In this document: positions 18,016 to 26,737 of the stretch, piece by piece | Layout of the letters: the number at the start of each line of letters is the position of its first letter | Position numbering within the stretch: the stretch's first letter is position 1 | Assembly: GCA_965249645.1 (NCBI GenBank) | Contig: CBDFML010000012.1 | Coordinates: 1,426,001 to 1,490,000, forward strand | Source of the DNA: CAVOEB01 sp965249645 | GTDB taxonomy: Bacteria > Pseudomonadota > Alphaproteobacteria > UBA828 > JAPUJA01 | Direction of reading: 5' to 3' | DNA: 64,000 nt | Program-made: the position numbers and the translations under genes | Notes under the pieces: model-generated | Seen by the model: the letters and a program-made list of their open reading frames with translations, nothing else | Database searches by the model: none | Told to the model about the DNA's origin: nothing

Positions 18016-18786
18016 ATGGGCGCCGCCCAGGATAACCAGTCATCCGGCACCCGTCGCAGCAGTGTCGACGACGCGGAAATCACTCGTTTTTCGGCCCTCG
18101 CCAAGACCTGGTGGGACAGCGAGGGTCCAATGCGTCCGCTTCACCGGCTCAACCCGGTCCGGCTCGGCGTGATCCGGGATCACTTCGCGGCCCAGACAGG
18201 GCGGGACCCGCTCGCCCCGCGCCCTCTCGACGGCCTCCGGCTGCTCGATGTCGGATGCGGCGGCGGGCTGATCTGCGAGCCGCTTTGCCGCCTGGGCGCC
18301 GAGGTCGTCGGGATCGACGCCGCGGAACCCACCATCAAGGCCGCACGCCATCACGCCGAAGGCGCGGGTCTGTCAGTGGACTACCGGGAAGCCACGGCTG
18401 AAACGTTGGCCGACGCCGGCGAGCAGTTCGACGGCGTCCTCGCGCTCGAAATCGTCGAGCATGTCGCGGACCTCGATCTCTTTCTTTCGGCCTGCGCCTC
18501 GCTGATCCGCCCGGGCGGAGGATTCGTCGGCGCCACCCTGAACCGAACACCCCAAGCCTACGCCCTTGCCATCGTCGGCGCAGAGTATGTCATGCGCTGG
18601 GTGCCGCGAGGCACCCACGACTGGTCCAAGTTCGTCCGTCCGTCGGAGTTCGTTGATACCCTCCGCCGCCACGGCGTTACAGCGGATGCGTTAACCGGCA
18701 TACGGTACCGGCCGGTGGCAGGCACTTGGGCACTATCCGACGACCTGAGCGTCAACTACATGATTGCCGGCCATCATGATGCTTAA
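18016..18786 (+). CDS. ubiG: Bifunctional ubiquinone biosynthesis O-methyltransferase UbiG
   Basis: UbiG performs both O-methylations of the ubiquinone ring. The family N-terminus FSALAKTWWDSEGPMRPLHR is followed by NPVRLGVI and SAM motif I LLDVGCGGGLICEPL near residue 78. Later come LALEIVEHVADLDLFL and GATLNRTPQAYALAIVGAEY with RWVPRGTHDWSKFV, all diagnostic of UbiG. An AGGAGA ribosome site stands about 10 bases before the ATG. It is divergent from lysC, the usual neighbour in Alphaproteobacteria. The 196 bp after it hold no gene I can support. Confidence 0.97.
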   Translation: MGAAQDNQSSGTRRSSVDDAEITRFSALAKTWWDSEGPMRPLHRLNPVRLGVIRDHFAAQTGRDPLAPRPLDGLRLLDVGCGGGLICEPLCRLGAEVVGIDAAEPTIKAARHHAEGAGLSVDYREATAETLADAGEQFDGVLALEIVEHVADLDLFLSACASLIRPGGGFVGATLNRTPQAYALAIVGAEYVMRWVPRGTHDWSKFVRPSEFVDTLRRHGVTADALTGIRYRPVAGTWALSDDLSVNYMIAGHHDA

Positions 18787-18982
18787 GCGGCGGTACGGGG
18801 TGATATTTCCCTGCGCTGTTCTGGAGACCCCCGTCTCGCCAATCCTGCGGGCGTCCGTGGCACTGCAGCTCATCGGAGCCGGACGATGCTTATCGACCGA
18901 GATTCGCCAAAGCCTGGCGGAACCCGTTGCTGCCTATGATGAAGCGAATACGAGCGCCGCAGCGCGGTACCGATAAGGCCAA

Positions 18983-19456
18983 TCAGGAGTCTCGGGGCGG
19001 CAGCCAGGGAAGAAGGTCGAATTCGACGCCTTCCTCCTTCAATTCGCGGGCATCGCCCGGTGTGGCATCGCCGTAAATATTTCGCTTTTCCGTCTCGCCG
19101 TAATGAATCTTGCGAGCTTCTTCGGCAAATTTGTCGCCGACGTTGTCAAAATTTTTCTCGATTACTTTGCGTGCCGCGCGCAGGGCCTTATAAACCTCCG
19201 CGGCCTCAGGAGAGGACTCCGGGGCCGCCGCAACGGCGCTCGTGCGGGCGCCGTCGCCCGGCGCGCCCTTGCTGGCGCTCTTGCCCTTGCCCGACGGCGC
19301 CAGGTTTGGCGCCATCAGTGCCTTTTCAACCTTGGTATCGCCGCACACTGCGCACGACACGTCACCGCGCTTGGCCTGCTTTTCGAAGGCCGCACTATCG
19401 GCAAACCACGCCTCGAAGACATGGCCGCGCGAGCATTTGAGATCAAACACGATCAT
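18983..19456 (-). CDS. DUF1178 family protein, 157 aa
   Basis: The N-terminus MIVFDLKCSRGHVFEAWFAD with a later CAVCGDTKVEKALMAPN pair is the DUF1178 signature. The cysteines (one near residue 8, a CxxC near 36-39) suggest a small zinc-ribbon-like module. The middle (residues ~55-90) is low complexity (Ala/Ser/Pro). The C-terminal half is helical and ends with the conserved segment HYGETEKRNIYGDATPGDAR. The biochemical role is not known. The gene sits in the familiar comF / grxC / nitrilase / DUF1178 / ubiG neighbourhood and is divergent from the methyltransferase gene at 19561. Confidence 0.93.
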   Translation of the reverse strand: MIVFDLKCSRGHVFEAWFADSAAFEKQAKRGDVSCAVCGDTKVEKALMAPNLAPSGKGKSASKGAPGDGARTSAVAAAPESSPEAAEVYKALRAARKVIEKNFDNVGDKFAEEARKIHYGETEKRNIYGDATPGDARELKEEGVEFDLLPWLPPRDS

Positions 19457-19560
19457 GGAACCGCATCCTGGTCCGCCCCGACATCGTCGAGATATGAATA
19501 AATTTCTGCTAGATACATGGCATCGAAGAGTTTTTTGCGCAAGAACCCAGTCAACCCACC

Positions 19561-20106
19561 ATGTCCCGCCCCGTCGACCCCCATTACAGCTTTACGGATG
19601 CGTCCAACTGGATCGTGCGCTTCGCCCCGCTCGTGCGCGAGCGGGGTCGCGTACTCGACGTGGCCTGCGGCGCGGGCCGCCACAGTCGCCTGTTTCTCGA
19701 TCGCGGCCACCTCGTCGTTGCACTGGATCGCGACGTCTCGCGGCTGGGCGAGCTGGGGCAACATGAAAACATGCGCGCGATCGAGGCCGATCTCGAAAAC
19801 GATTATCCGTGGCCGCTCGGCGACGAGAAATTCGCCGGTATCATCGTCGCCAACTATCTTCACCGGCCGCTGTTCCCCGTTTTCATCGATCGGCTCGAAC
19901 CGGGCGGCGTTCTGATTTACGAGACATTCGCCAAGGGCAACGAGCGGTTCGGCAAACCATCCAATCCCGCCTTCCTGCTCGACGACGGCGAACTTCTTGA
20001 AATCGTTCGGGGCCGGCTTCATGTGGTCGCATACGAGGCAATCGAGATTGCCGAGCCGAAACCCGCAGTCGTGCAGCGCATCTGCGTGACTAACGAGCAG
20101 GGCTAA
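19561..20106 (+). CDS. Class I SAM-dependent methyltransferase, 181 aa
   Basis: Short single-domain methyltransferase. Motif I is VLDVACGAGRHSRLFLDRGH near residue 31, followed by an acidic VVALDRD that would bind the ribose, and motif IV IIVANYLHRPLFPVF near 100. The C-terminus carries LIYETFAKGNERFGKP. This pattern resembles TehB/Tellurite-resistance-like and related small-molecule methyltransferases; the substrate is not predictable. The ATG directly follows a divergent promoter region shared with DUF1178. It converges on the nitrilase-family gene 15 bp away. Confidence 0.88.
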   Translation: MSRPVDPHYSFTDASNWIVRFAPLVRERGRVLDVACGAGRHSRLFLDRGHLVVALDRDVSRLGELGQHENMRAIEADLENDYPWPLGDEKFAGIIVANYLHRPLFPVFIDRLEPGGVLIYETFAKGNERFGKPSNPAFLLDDGELLEIVRGRLHVVAYEAIEIAEPKPAVVQRICVTNEQG

Positions 20107-20121
20107 CTAGGGCTCGACCGC

Positions 20122-20973
20122 CTAGGCAGCGGATTCTTCGCTGGGCCGCTCGGGCATGGCGAAGGGGCGACCATGCTGGAGCGCCGGAATTTGCGCCCGC
20201 GCCTTGGCCACCCGCTGGGGATCGATCTCCGCCATAACGATACCCACGCCCTCGCCACCGTCCGCCAGGATTTCGCCCCACGGATCGACGATCAGCGAGT
20301 GCCCGTAGGTTCGCCGGCCACCCTCGTGCTCGCCCCACATGCAGGGTGCGATGACATAGGAACCAGTCTCGATCGCCCGGGCCTGAAGCAGAATGTGCCA
20401 ATGCGCCTTGCCCGTTTCGTGCATGAAGGCAGCGGGCACCACGAGGTAACTGGCACCGCCCTGAGCCAGCGCCCGGTAAAGCTGAGGAAAGCGAAGGTCG
20501 TAGCAGATCGACATCCCGATCGGCCCCCATGGCGTGTCGTAAACGCACGCCCGGTCGCCGGCCTGGAAGCCCTCGGATTCGCGAAATCGCTGGCCCGAGG
20601 CTAGATCGACATCGAACATGTGGATCTTGTCGTAGAACCCCGCGATCTCGCCCGCGTTATCAAGCAGATAGGAACGGTTTGCAACCTTGCCGCCACCGGC
20701 CTTGATCCCGATCGAGCCCGCTAACAGCCAGGCGCCGGTGTCGCGGGCTAGAGTGCGAAACGCCTCCAGCGCGGGGTGATCCTCGGGCGCGTGTGCACCG
20801 GCGCGGATCTGCGACCCGTTGACGGTCATCCGAGCGACGTTTTCCGGCAGCGCGATCAGGTCCGCACCCTGGGCCCGGGCCTCGCGTACGAGTCCCTCTG
20901 CCACGGCCAGATTTTTGGCCATGTCCAAGCCGGCATTGACCTGAATGCACGCCGCCTTGAACGACCCGCTCAT
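20122..20973 (-). CDS. Carbon-nitrogen hydrolase (Nit-type amidase), 283 aa
   Basis: This nitrilase-superfamily protein carries the Glu-Lys-Cys triad: Glu in IALPENVARM near residue 43, Lys in YDKIHMFDVDL near 138, and Cys in SICYDLRFPQLYRAL near 157. The subfamily resembles Nit1/Nit2, that is deaminated-glutathione amidase or omega-amidase, which repair aberrant transamination products in the cytoplasm. Its ATG overlaps the glutaredoxin stop in an ATGA. A glutathione-linked role beside glutaredoxin is attractive but inferred. Confidence 0.92.
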   Translation of the reverse strand: MSGSFKAACIQVNAGLDMAKNLAVAEGLVREARAQGADLIALPENVARMTVNGSQIRAGAHAPEDHPALEAFRTLARDTGAWLLAGSIGIKAGGGKVANRSYLLDNAGEIAGFYDKIHMFDVDLASGQRFRESEGFQAGDRACVYDTPWGPIGMSICYDLRFPQLYRALAQGGASYLVVPAAFMHETGKAHWHILLQARAIETGSYVIAPCMWGEHEGGRRTYGHSLIVDPWGEILADGGEGVGIVMAEIDPQRVAKARAQIPALQHGRPFAMPERPSEESAA

Positions 20974-21287
20974 GGCGCCACCGTCAACAGTGCATCGAGC
21001 TTGCCCGCCTGCTCTAGCGCGGCCAGATCGTCGCTGTCCCCGATATGCACCCCGTTAATAAATATCTGAGGCACCGTATAACGACCCCGGGCACGCTCTT
21101 CCATTTCGGTACGCCGCTTGGGATGGAACCCGACGTCGATGGTCGTGGCGCGAACCCCCTTGTGCTTAAGCAGGCGCAGGGCGCGGGCGCAATAGGGACA
21201 GAGCGGCGACGAATACACCTCGACAACCGCTGGAAGCTCTCCGACCGCCGCCGTGCTGTCCGGTTGTTTGCTCATGATGCTCATCAT
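20970..21287 (-). CDS. grxC: Glutaredoxin 3
   Basis: 105-aa thioredoxin-fold dithiol glutaredoxin with the active site CPYCARALRLL near residue 29, the cis-Pro region YTVPQIFINGVHIGDSDDL, and the glutathione-binding GDSDD. It reduces protein disulfides and glutathione mixed disulfides in the cytoplasm. An ATG one codon downstream is also possible. The gene overlaps comF by four bases upstream and the nitrilase gene by four bases downstream, giving a tightly coupled three-gene unit. Confidence 0.96.
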   Translation of the reverse strand: MMSIMSKQPDSTAAVGELPAVVEVYSSPLCPYCARALRLLKHKGVRATTIDVGFHPKRRTEMEERARGRYTVPQIFINGVHIGDSDDLAALEQAGKLDALLTVAP

Positions 21288-22042
21288 GTAGCGCCCAGTA
21301 CCCGGCGCGCAAGGGTCAACACGAAGATTTGAGCGGCCCCTGCCTCGCGCAACACGCGCGCGCAGGCCGAGGCCGTTGCGCCGGTAGTCAGCACATCATC
21401 GATCAGCAGTACTTGCGCTCCCGAGATATGCCCGGCAAACCGCGGCCTGACCCGGAATGCGCCGCGCACGTTCGCCACTCGTGCGGCGGCGCCGAGGCGG
21501 GTCTGGTCCTTGGTTGGGCGAACTCGTTGGAGCAAGTCGGGCTGCACGACGATCCCGGTTTGCCGGCCGATGACCTGCGCGAGAAGAGCTGCCTGGTTAT
21601 AACGCCGGGCCAGCAGACGCCAGCGATGCAGCGGCACGGAAACTGCAAGATCGCACTCCGCGATCAGGCCGGCACCGGCGCGGGCCATCCAACCGGCAAG
21701 CGCGGGAGCGGTATAGGTACGGTCCGAGAGCTTGAAGCCCAGCACCAGATCGCGCCCTACACCTTCATAGCGCAGTGCAGCGCGCGCCCCGTCGAAATCG
21801 GGCGGTGCGTCGAGACAGGCGCCACACAGGACATCCTCGCCCTCGTCGACTTCAAACGGCAGGCCGCAGCGGCCGCAAATCGGCGGCTCGATGAAGGCCG
21901 TGCCGTTCCAGCACTCCGCGCACAGAGCGCCCGTCCGATCCACCGCCGCGCCGCAAGCCAGGCATTGCGGCGGCAGCAGCAAATCGAGAACCATCCCAAC
22001 GCCACCCCGGACTCCCTTGTCGATACGTTCGTGTGCTCTCAT
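21284..22042 (-). CDS. comF: ComF family phosphoribosyltransferase-like protein
   Basis: ComF proteins join an N-terminal zinc ribbon to a phosphoribosyltransferase fold and are linked to DNA uptake and recombination. Here four cysteine pairs are visible (CLAC, CAEC, CGRC, CGAC). FKLSDRTYTAPALAGWM and the PRPP loop VLLIDDVLTTGATASACA follow near the C-terminus. The start is uncertain. The reading frame stays open to 22282, but that would overlap the divergent methyltransferase gene; I take the ATG at 22042 (MRAHERIDKGVRGG). ATG 22093 or 21994 are alternatives, none with a strong ribosome site. Confidence 0.9.
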   Translation of the reverse strand: MRAHERIDKGVRGGVGMVLDLLLPPQCLACGAAVDRTGALCAECWNGTAFIEPPICGRCGLPFEVDEGEDVLCGACLDAPPDFDGARAALRYEGVGRDLVLGFKLSDRTYTAPALAGWMARAGAGLIAECDLAVSVPLHRWRLLARRYNQAALLAQVIGRQTGIVVQPDLLQRVRPTKDQTRLGAAARVANVRGAFRVRPRFAGHISGAQVLLIDDVLTTGATASACARVLREAGAAQIFVLTLARRVLGAT

Positions 22043-22145
22043 GACCGATGCATCAAAGCGCCAGTCCTGGAACCCGTCAATCCGTACCGGCATGGCCGCA
22101 CCGGCATGGTGGCATCCTGCCCCGGCGGCGTAAGATGGACCTGCC

Positions 22146-23039
22146 ATGACCGAACCGATTGCCGTCTTCGACCGCCATGCCGTGCGCCGCCACCGCGACC
22201 GGGCCGCTCCCGGATTGCGCGCCCATGATTTTCTGTTCTGCGAGGTGGCGACCCGCTTGACCGAACGGCTTGACGACATCACCCGGCATTTTCCGCTGGC
22301 GCTTGACCTCGGTTGTCATACAGGCGAGCTGGGACGGCGATTGACGGGCCGCGGCGGTATCGAGCAGCTCGTCCAAAGCGACCTGTCGGCTGAGATGGCG
22401 ATACGGGCAGGGCCCCTGGCGCTTGCCGCCGACGAGGAAACCCTACCGTTTGCCGATCGCAGCCTCGATCTCGTCATGAGCAGTCTCAACCTGCACTGGG
22501 TCAACGATTTGCCCGGCGCGCTGGTTCAGATACGTCGCGCGCTCAAGCCCGATGGCTTATTCCTGGCCGCCATGATCGGCGGCGCGAGCCTGGTCGAGTT
22601 ACGCGAGTCACTCCTCGCTGCCGAACTCGAACACGAGGGCGGCGCCGGACCCCGCGTCTCGCCGTTCGCCGACGTGCCTGACGCCGGCGCCCTGCTGCAA
22701 CGCGCCGGGTTTGCCTTGCCTGTGGTGGACAGCGACCGGATTACCGTGACCTATCCGCATGCGCTGGCCCTCATGACTGACCTGCGCGGCATGGGCGAAA
22801 GCAACGCCCTGACCGACCGGCGGCGACGTTTTACCCGGCGCGCGACCTTGTACGCTGCGGCAAGAATCTATGGCGAGCGCCACGCCGACGCCGACGGGCG
22901 AATTCATGCAAGCTTTGAAATTCTCTATCTCACCGCCTGGGCCCCGCACGGCTCGCAGCCGCGCCCGGCAACTCGGGGCAGCGGACGGATCGACTTGGGC
23001 ATCGCCCTGACGGACGATCCCGAGAAAGGCAGCGTCTAG
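22146..23039 (+). CDS. NDUFAF5-like SAM-dependent methyltransferase, 297 aa
   Basis: The N-terminus VFDRHAVRRHRDRAAPG and the SAM motif LALDLGCHTGELGRRL near residue 56 fit the family that includes mitochondrial NDUFAF5, a complex I assembly factor that hydroxylates an arginine of a complex I subunit. Further conserved parts are DLVMSSLNLHWVNDLPGAL near 110, LFLAAMIGGASLVELRESL, and the C-terminal YAAARIYGERHADADGRIHA. It resembles BioC as well, but the overall pattern is the alphaproteobacterial NDUFAF5 type. It overlaps the end of the convergent nnrS by four bases. Confidence 0.87.
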   Translation: MTEPIAVFDRHAVRRHRDRAAPGLRAHDFLFCEVATRLTERLDDITRHFPLALDLGCHTGELGRRLTGRGGIEQLVQSDLSAEMAIRAGPLALAADEETLPFADRSLDLVMSSLNLHWVNDLPGALVQIRRALKPDGLFLAAMIGGASLVELRESLLAAELEHEGGAGPRVSPFADVPDAGALLQRAGFALPVVDSDRITVTYPHALALMTDLRGMGESNALTDRRRRFTRRATLYAAARIYGERHADADGRIHASFEILYLTAWAPHGSQPRPATRGSGRIDLGIALTDDPEKGSV

Positions 23040-24251
23040 CCAGGCTCTCCGTCGGGCCGCGGCCGGGTCAGGATGGGCCAGAGCATCAGCGACACAAGTC
23101 CGAACCCGAGCGCCCAGCCAAGGCCGGAGATGGCCACGCTAACGTCGTATAGCGATGGATCGATGAGCGGCAAAATCAGCCGCACCAGGCAGGCGAACGA
23201 TAACAGCAGATAGCCCGCGACGGCTGCGCGCGGCGCGGCGCGCGCGCGTCCCGTGTGGCCGAGGCTGGCCCGGGTCATGAATCCTATGGTCATGCTGCCG
23301 AAGGCGCCGATCACGATGACGTGGACCGCGAGCGACGGCGATATCACGTTGGTAATTCCCGACACCCCGCGCAGTGCCAGGCCCGCAACAAGCCAGAGAT
23401 AGGCGACGTGCAGCACCCATACGATGGGCTGACCAAGCGCCAGATAGCCCTGCCAGTAGGCCAAACGCCACAGATGCAATCCCGCAGCACAGACGGCGAC
23501 CACTCCGGCGATGGGCGTATCGGGCAGAATCAGGTCGACGGCCACGAGAAGCGCCAGCGAGCCCAGAGCGAAGCGGTTGAGACGGGGCGTGGGCAGGATC
23601 GGCGCCCGTCGTCCCGCGGCCTCGAACGCCGACGCGGTGAACGACGGGATCACGCGCCCGCCGATCATCGCAATGATGAGGGCGAGGGTGTCGACGGCGA
23701 GGTAGAGACCCCGCACCGCGCTCCCCTGGAGCAGGCCGAGCGCGTCGAGATGGACCAGGAAATTAGCCCCCATCAAAAGACCGAGGAGCGGAATGAAGAC
23801 CAGGTTATGTTTTTTTGCCGAAGTCAGCGCGGGGATGAGAATCAGGACGAGCGCCGCGAGAAATCCCAGATCGACAACGGCGACAAGCCAGGCCGGCAGG
23901 ACAGTCGACAACCACAACGCGACGCGGCCCAACAACCAGATACCGAACAGGACGGCGAGCGGGCGACCGCGCACGGAGGGGCTGTCGGTCCAGGACGGTA
24001 CGGCGGTCAAGAATGAATCCGGCGAGAACGGCCGCCGAATAGCCGAAGAGCATTTCGTGGGCGTGCCAGACGAACCCCGGCATAACCGGATCGAGATCGA
24101 CCCAGCCGAAATAGATCGCAAGCCAGGCGAGCACGGCGCACGTGGTGTAAAGCGGGGCGGCAAGAAAAAACGGCCGGAAGCCGCTGGCAAAGAACGCCGG
24201 GCCACGATAACCCGCTCCGCGCGCCGCTTCGTCGGAAGTCTCGCTGCTCAT
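23036..24251 (-). CDS. nnrS: NnrS family heme-copper membrane protein; frame broken by one base near 24008
   Basis: NnrS is a multi-span membrane protein associated with nitric-oxide stress and denitrification genes. The N-terminal part (ASGFRPFFLAAPLYTT, WHAHEMLFGYSAAVLAGFIL) and the remainder (TAVPSWTDSPSVRGRPLAVL, then about ten hydrophobic spans, HLDALGLL, GGRVIPSFTASAF, FMTRASLGHTGR) are in different frames. Joining them needs removal of one base between GFIL and TAVP, around 24006-24014. That restores the family sequence and about 404 aa, the normal length. Both sides look undamaged, so the break is recent or a sequence error. No nitric-oxide reductase genes are adjacent. Confidence 0.85.
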
Positions 24252-24332
24252 GGTGCAGGGTTCACTCTCGAGTCCGGCCTGAAAGAGCGGGCATCATAGC
24301 TCCCGCGTGCGCGCCGTCCAGATGTGATGGGA

Positions 24333-24773
24333 TTAACGCGACGCTCGCGAGGGACGCGTCACGATGAAAGTCGCGACCGCACCCAAAATAGCGGCCAGGG
24401 CGACAGGCAGACCCCAGCCGTCGACGAGTACGATGGCGACGCCCAGTGAGATCGCCATCAGCCCAAGTGCCAGGCACTTGGCGCGCACGGGAATGACCCG
24501 CTCGGCATGCCAATCACGCAGCAGGGGGCCGAGCCGGGGATGGTTGTAGAGCCAACTGTTGAACCGGTGTGAGCTGCGCGAAAACGCCCAGAGCGCAACG
24601 AGCAGGAAAATCGTTGTCGGCAGGCCGGGCACGAATATCCCGACGATCCCGATGCCGACGTTCGCCCAGCCGAACGCGATCAACACATAGCGCAGCGGAA
24701 CGGGCGCGAGGGTTGCCACGCCAACAGAGATTGGTTCCGTGGTGTCACGAGTCAAGCGCGAATGTTGCTCCAT
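24333..24773 (-). CDS. DUF454 (YbaN-type) inner-membrane protein, 146 aa
   Basis: Small membrane protein with the DUF454 pattern: a first span LIAFGWANVGIGIVGIFVPG, the conserved LPTTIFLLVALWAFSRSS, the cytoplasmic LYNHPRLGPLLRDWHAERVI, then two C-terminal spans ending ILGAVATFIVTRPSR. The ~30 N-terminal residues are variable. The function is not established. It follows the Nudix gene by 82 bp and precedes nnrS by 81 bp on the same strand; neither spacing implies coupling. Confidence 0.9.
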   Translation of the reverse strand: MEQHSRLTRDTTEPISVGVATLAPVPLRYVLIAFGWANVGIGIVGIFVPGLPTTIFLLVALWAFSRSSHRFNSWLYNHPRLGPLLRDWHAERVIPVRAKCLALGLMAISLGVAIVLVDGWGLPVALAAILGAVATFIVTRPSRASR

Positions 24774-24855
24774 CTCGACTTAACAATGCCATAGCACGGA
24801 GCGCGGCGCGCCCCACGAATATACCTGGGAGGCTGGGCGAACGGAGAAAAGGCGG

Positions 24856-25284
24856 CTAGAGCAGGTCGCGCAACAAGGCAACCAACGGCGCATCGGCGGG
24901 CGGCATCGGATAACTAGTCATTCGGCTCGGCCGTACCCAGGCCAGCTCCTGGCCTTCGCGGGGCTCCGGCCGACCCTGCCAGACCCGGCACACGAAGAGC
25001 GGCATGAGAAGATGACGGTCCTCGTAGCTGTGGGACGCGAAAGCGAACGGCGCGAGGCAGCTTTCCTCAGTTTTAATCCCCAATTCTTCCTTCAGCTCCC
25101 GGATCAGCGCCGCCTCCGGTGTCTCGCCCGTGGCGATTTTGCCACCGGGAAATTCCCACAGACCCGCGAGCGGCTTGCCCTCGGGTCGGCGCGCGAGCAA
25201 AACCCTGTCATCGGCATCGACCAACGCGACCGCCGAGACCAGCAGCAGCGGCGTCGCGGAACCCTCAGCTGCGGTAATCGGCAT
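24856..25284 (-). CDS. mutT: MutT-type Nudix (deoxy)nucleoside triphosphate pyrophosphohydrolase
   Basis: The Nudix box is complete: GGKIATGETPEAALIRELKE followed by ELGI, near residues 40-62. The leading LLVSAVALVDADDRVLLARR and LAGLWEFPGG are typical of MutT, which hydrolyses 8-oxo-dGTP and so prevents mutations. The ATG at 25284 (MPITAAEGSATP) is preferred: it gives 142 aa, the usual MutT size, whereas the upstream frame only adds residues overlapping argJ. The start lies 20 bases inside the 3' end of argJ, implying coupled translation. argJ followed by mutT is common in Alphaproteobacteria. Confidence 0.92.
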   Translation of the reverse strand: MPITAAEGSATPLLLVSAVALVDADDRVLLARRPEGKPLAGLWEFPGGKIATGETPEAALIRELKEELGIKTEESCLAPFAFASHSYEDRHLLMPLFVCRVWQGRPEPREGQELAWVRPSRMTSYPMPPADAPLVALLRDLL

Positions 25285-26497
25285 TGATATCGATGTAGCC
25301 GTGAGTGAGATCGCAAGTCCAAACCGTCGCCCGGCCCCGGCCGATGCCCACATCGACCGCGATCTCGATCTCACGGCCGGTCATGTGTTCCACCGCCACG
25401 GCTTCGACATAATCCGGCGCAACCTGGCCGTCGACGGCCACCGGATGTCCACCGATCGAAATGGCGAGCCGGTCGCGCGACGCCCGCTCGCCCGCCTTGC
25501 CGACCGCCATCACGATCCGCCCCCAGTTGGGGTCCTCTCCCGCGATCGCCGTCTTGACCAGGGGAGAATTCGCGATTGCGAGGCCGACGCGGCGCGCCGC
25601 CTGCTCGGAGGCTGCTCCGCTCACCGTGATGGTTACGAATTTCTGCGCGCCCTCGCCGTCGCGTGCGATCTGCTGCGCGAGATCGACCATCAGAGATTCG
25701 AGTGCGACGCGAAATTCACGCAGACGTGGATCGCCCGCCCGTTCGATACGGGAATGACGACGACCTTTGCCGGTGGCGAACAGAACGCAGCTGTCGCTGG
25801 TCGAGGTGTCGCTGTCGACCGTGATCGAGTTGAACGAGCGTCGTGTCGCCCGGCGCAAGAGCGAGGCCAGGACCGACGCCGACAGCCGTGCATCTGTAAA
25901 CAGGAAGGCCAGCATGGTGGCCATGTCGGGCGCGATCATGCCCGATCCCTTGGCAATCCCGGCCAGGGTCACCGGCACACCGTCGATTACCGCCTCGCGC
26001 GCCGCGCCTTTGGGAAAGGTATCCGTGGTCATGATCGCCTTGGCCGCCGAATCCCAACCTCCAGGAGCAAGGCCAGCGTGCAGCTTGTCGAGCACCATCC
26101 GGATGCGCTCGTCGGGCAGCGCCTCGCCGATCACCCCGGTGGATGCGACGATCACTTCGCCGGGGCGGCAGCGCGCGCGCCTGGCCACCGAGGCCGCGGT
26201 CCGCTCGACTGCGTCGAGCCCCGCCTGGCCTGTGAACGCGTTGGCGTTGCCCGAATTCACGATCAGCGCCCTGGCCGTCCCGCTCCGCACCGCCCGCCGG
26301 CACCACTCCACCGGTGCCGACGCCGTCAGCGAGCGGGTAAATACGCCCGCCACCTGCGTACCCTTGGCAAACTCGGCAAGCAGAACATCGGTTCGGCCCT
26401 TATAGCGCACGCCGGCGCGCGTCGTCGCCAAGCGGACGCCGGCAATGGCCGGCAAGACGGGAAACCGGCGGGGTGCTAGGGGCGAGCGTGTTGTCAT
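25265..26497 (-). CDS. argJ: Bifunctional glutamate N-acetyltransferase / N-acetylglutamate synthase ArgJ
   Basis: ArgJ recycles acetyl groups in arginine synthesis. It is made as a precursor that cuts itself at a conserved Ala-Thr: here MIAPDMATMLAFLFTDA near residue 200, with Thr of ATML as the nucleophile of the beta chain. Other hallmarks are ARALIVNSGNANAFTGQAG near 90 and the C-terminal CDLTHGYIDINADYRS. The chosen ATG at 26497 (MTTRSPLAPRRFPVLP) gives 410 aa; the frame extends 26 codons upstream without support. It is divergent from secA. Confidence 0.97.
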   Translation of the reverse strand: MTTRSPLAPRRFPVLPAIAGVRLATTRAGVRYKGRTDVLLAEFAKGTQVAGVFTRSLTASAPVEWCRRAVRSGTARALIVNSGNANAFTGQAGLDAVERTAASVARRARCRPGEVIVASTGVIGEALPDERIRMVLDKLHAGLAPGGWDSAAKAIMTTDTFPKGAAREAVIDGVPVTLAGIAKGSGMIAPDMATMLAFLFTDARLSASVLASLLRRATRRSFNSITVDSDTSTSDSCVLFATGKGRRHSRIERAGDPRLREFRVALESLMVDLAQQIARDGEGAQKFVTITVSGAASEQAARRVGLAIANSPLVKTAIAGEDPNWGRIVMAVGKAGERASRDRLAISIGGHPVAVDGQVAPDYVEAVAVEHMTGREIEIAVDVGIGRGRATVWTCDLTHGYIDINADYRS

Positions 26498-26625
26498 GGC
26501 GCTATCTCTAAACGAAACCCGCCGCCGGGTACAGAAGCCCTGATCAGCACCGTTACGCCAAGGGCGCCGGTTCACCGGCTCGCGCCGATATCCCTATGGG
26601 AAATACGCTCGTGAGCGGGCGCGCG

Positions 26626-26654
26626 TTGACAGCGCCAGCCCCATTGCTTATCTG
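26626..26654 (+). promoter_or_regulatory. Sigma-70-type promoter for secA
   Basis: A perfect -35 box TTGACA (26626-26631) is followed after 17 bases by TATCTG (26649-26654), which keeps the TAT start of the -10 element. Transcription from here would give a leader of about 78 bases containing two hairpins before the secA ATG. Confidence 0.6.
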
Positions 26655-26661
26655 TCCCTGA

Positions 26662-26721
26662 GGCCCTATGACGAGGGCCGAGGACATGATCGGGCGTCGC
26701 CTGCGGTGCCCCGACGCGATC
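26662..26721 (+). promoter_or_regulatory. Structured secA 5' leader with two hairpins
   Basis: Hairpin 1: GGCCCT (26662-26667) pairs with AGGGCC (26674-26679) across a 6-base loop. Hairpin 2: GATCG plus CGTCG (26688-26692, 26695-26699) pairs with CGACG plus CGATC (26712-26721), ten base pairs with a two-base bulge. The second stem ends about ten bases before the GAGG ribosome site of secA. It may tune secA translation; no such element is described to my knowledge, so this is a structural observation only. Confidence 0.5.
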
Positions 26722-26737
26722 AAAATTCGAGGTTTTC

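Noticed and set aside
18787..18982. Possible small gene after ubiG (frame 18764-18976)
   Set aside because: It begins inside ubiG, has no ribosome site, and the product has no conserved texture; the gap is treated as empty.
22043..22282. Longer start for comF
   Set aside because: It would overlap the coding start of the divergent methyltransferase, and the additional residues are not ComF-like.
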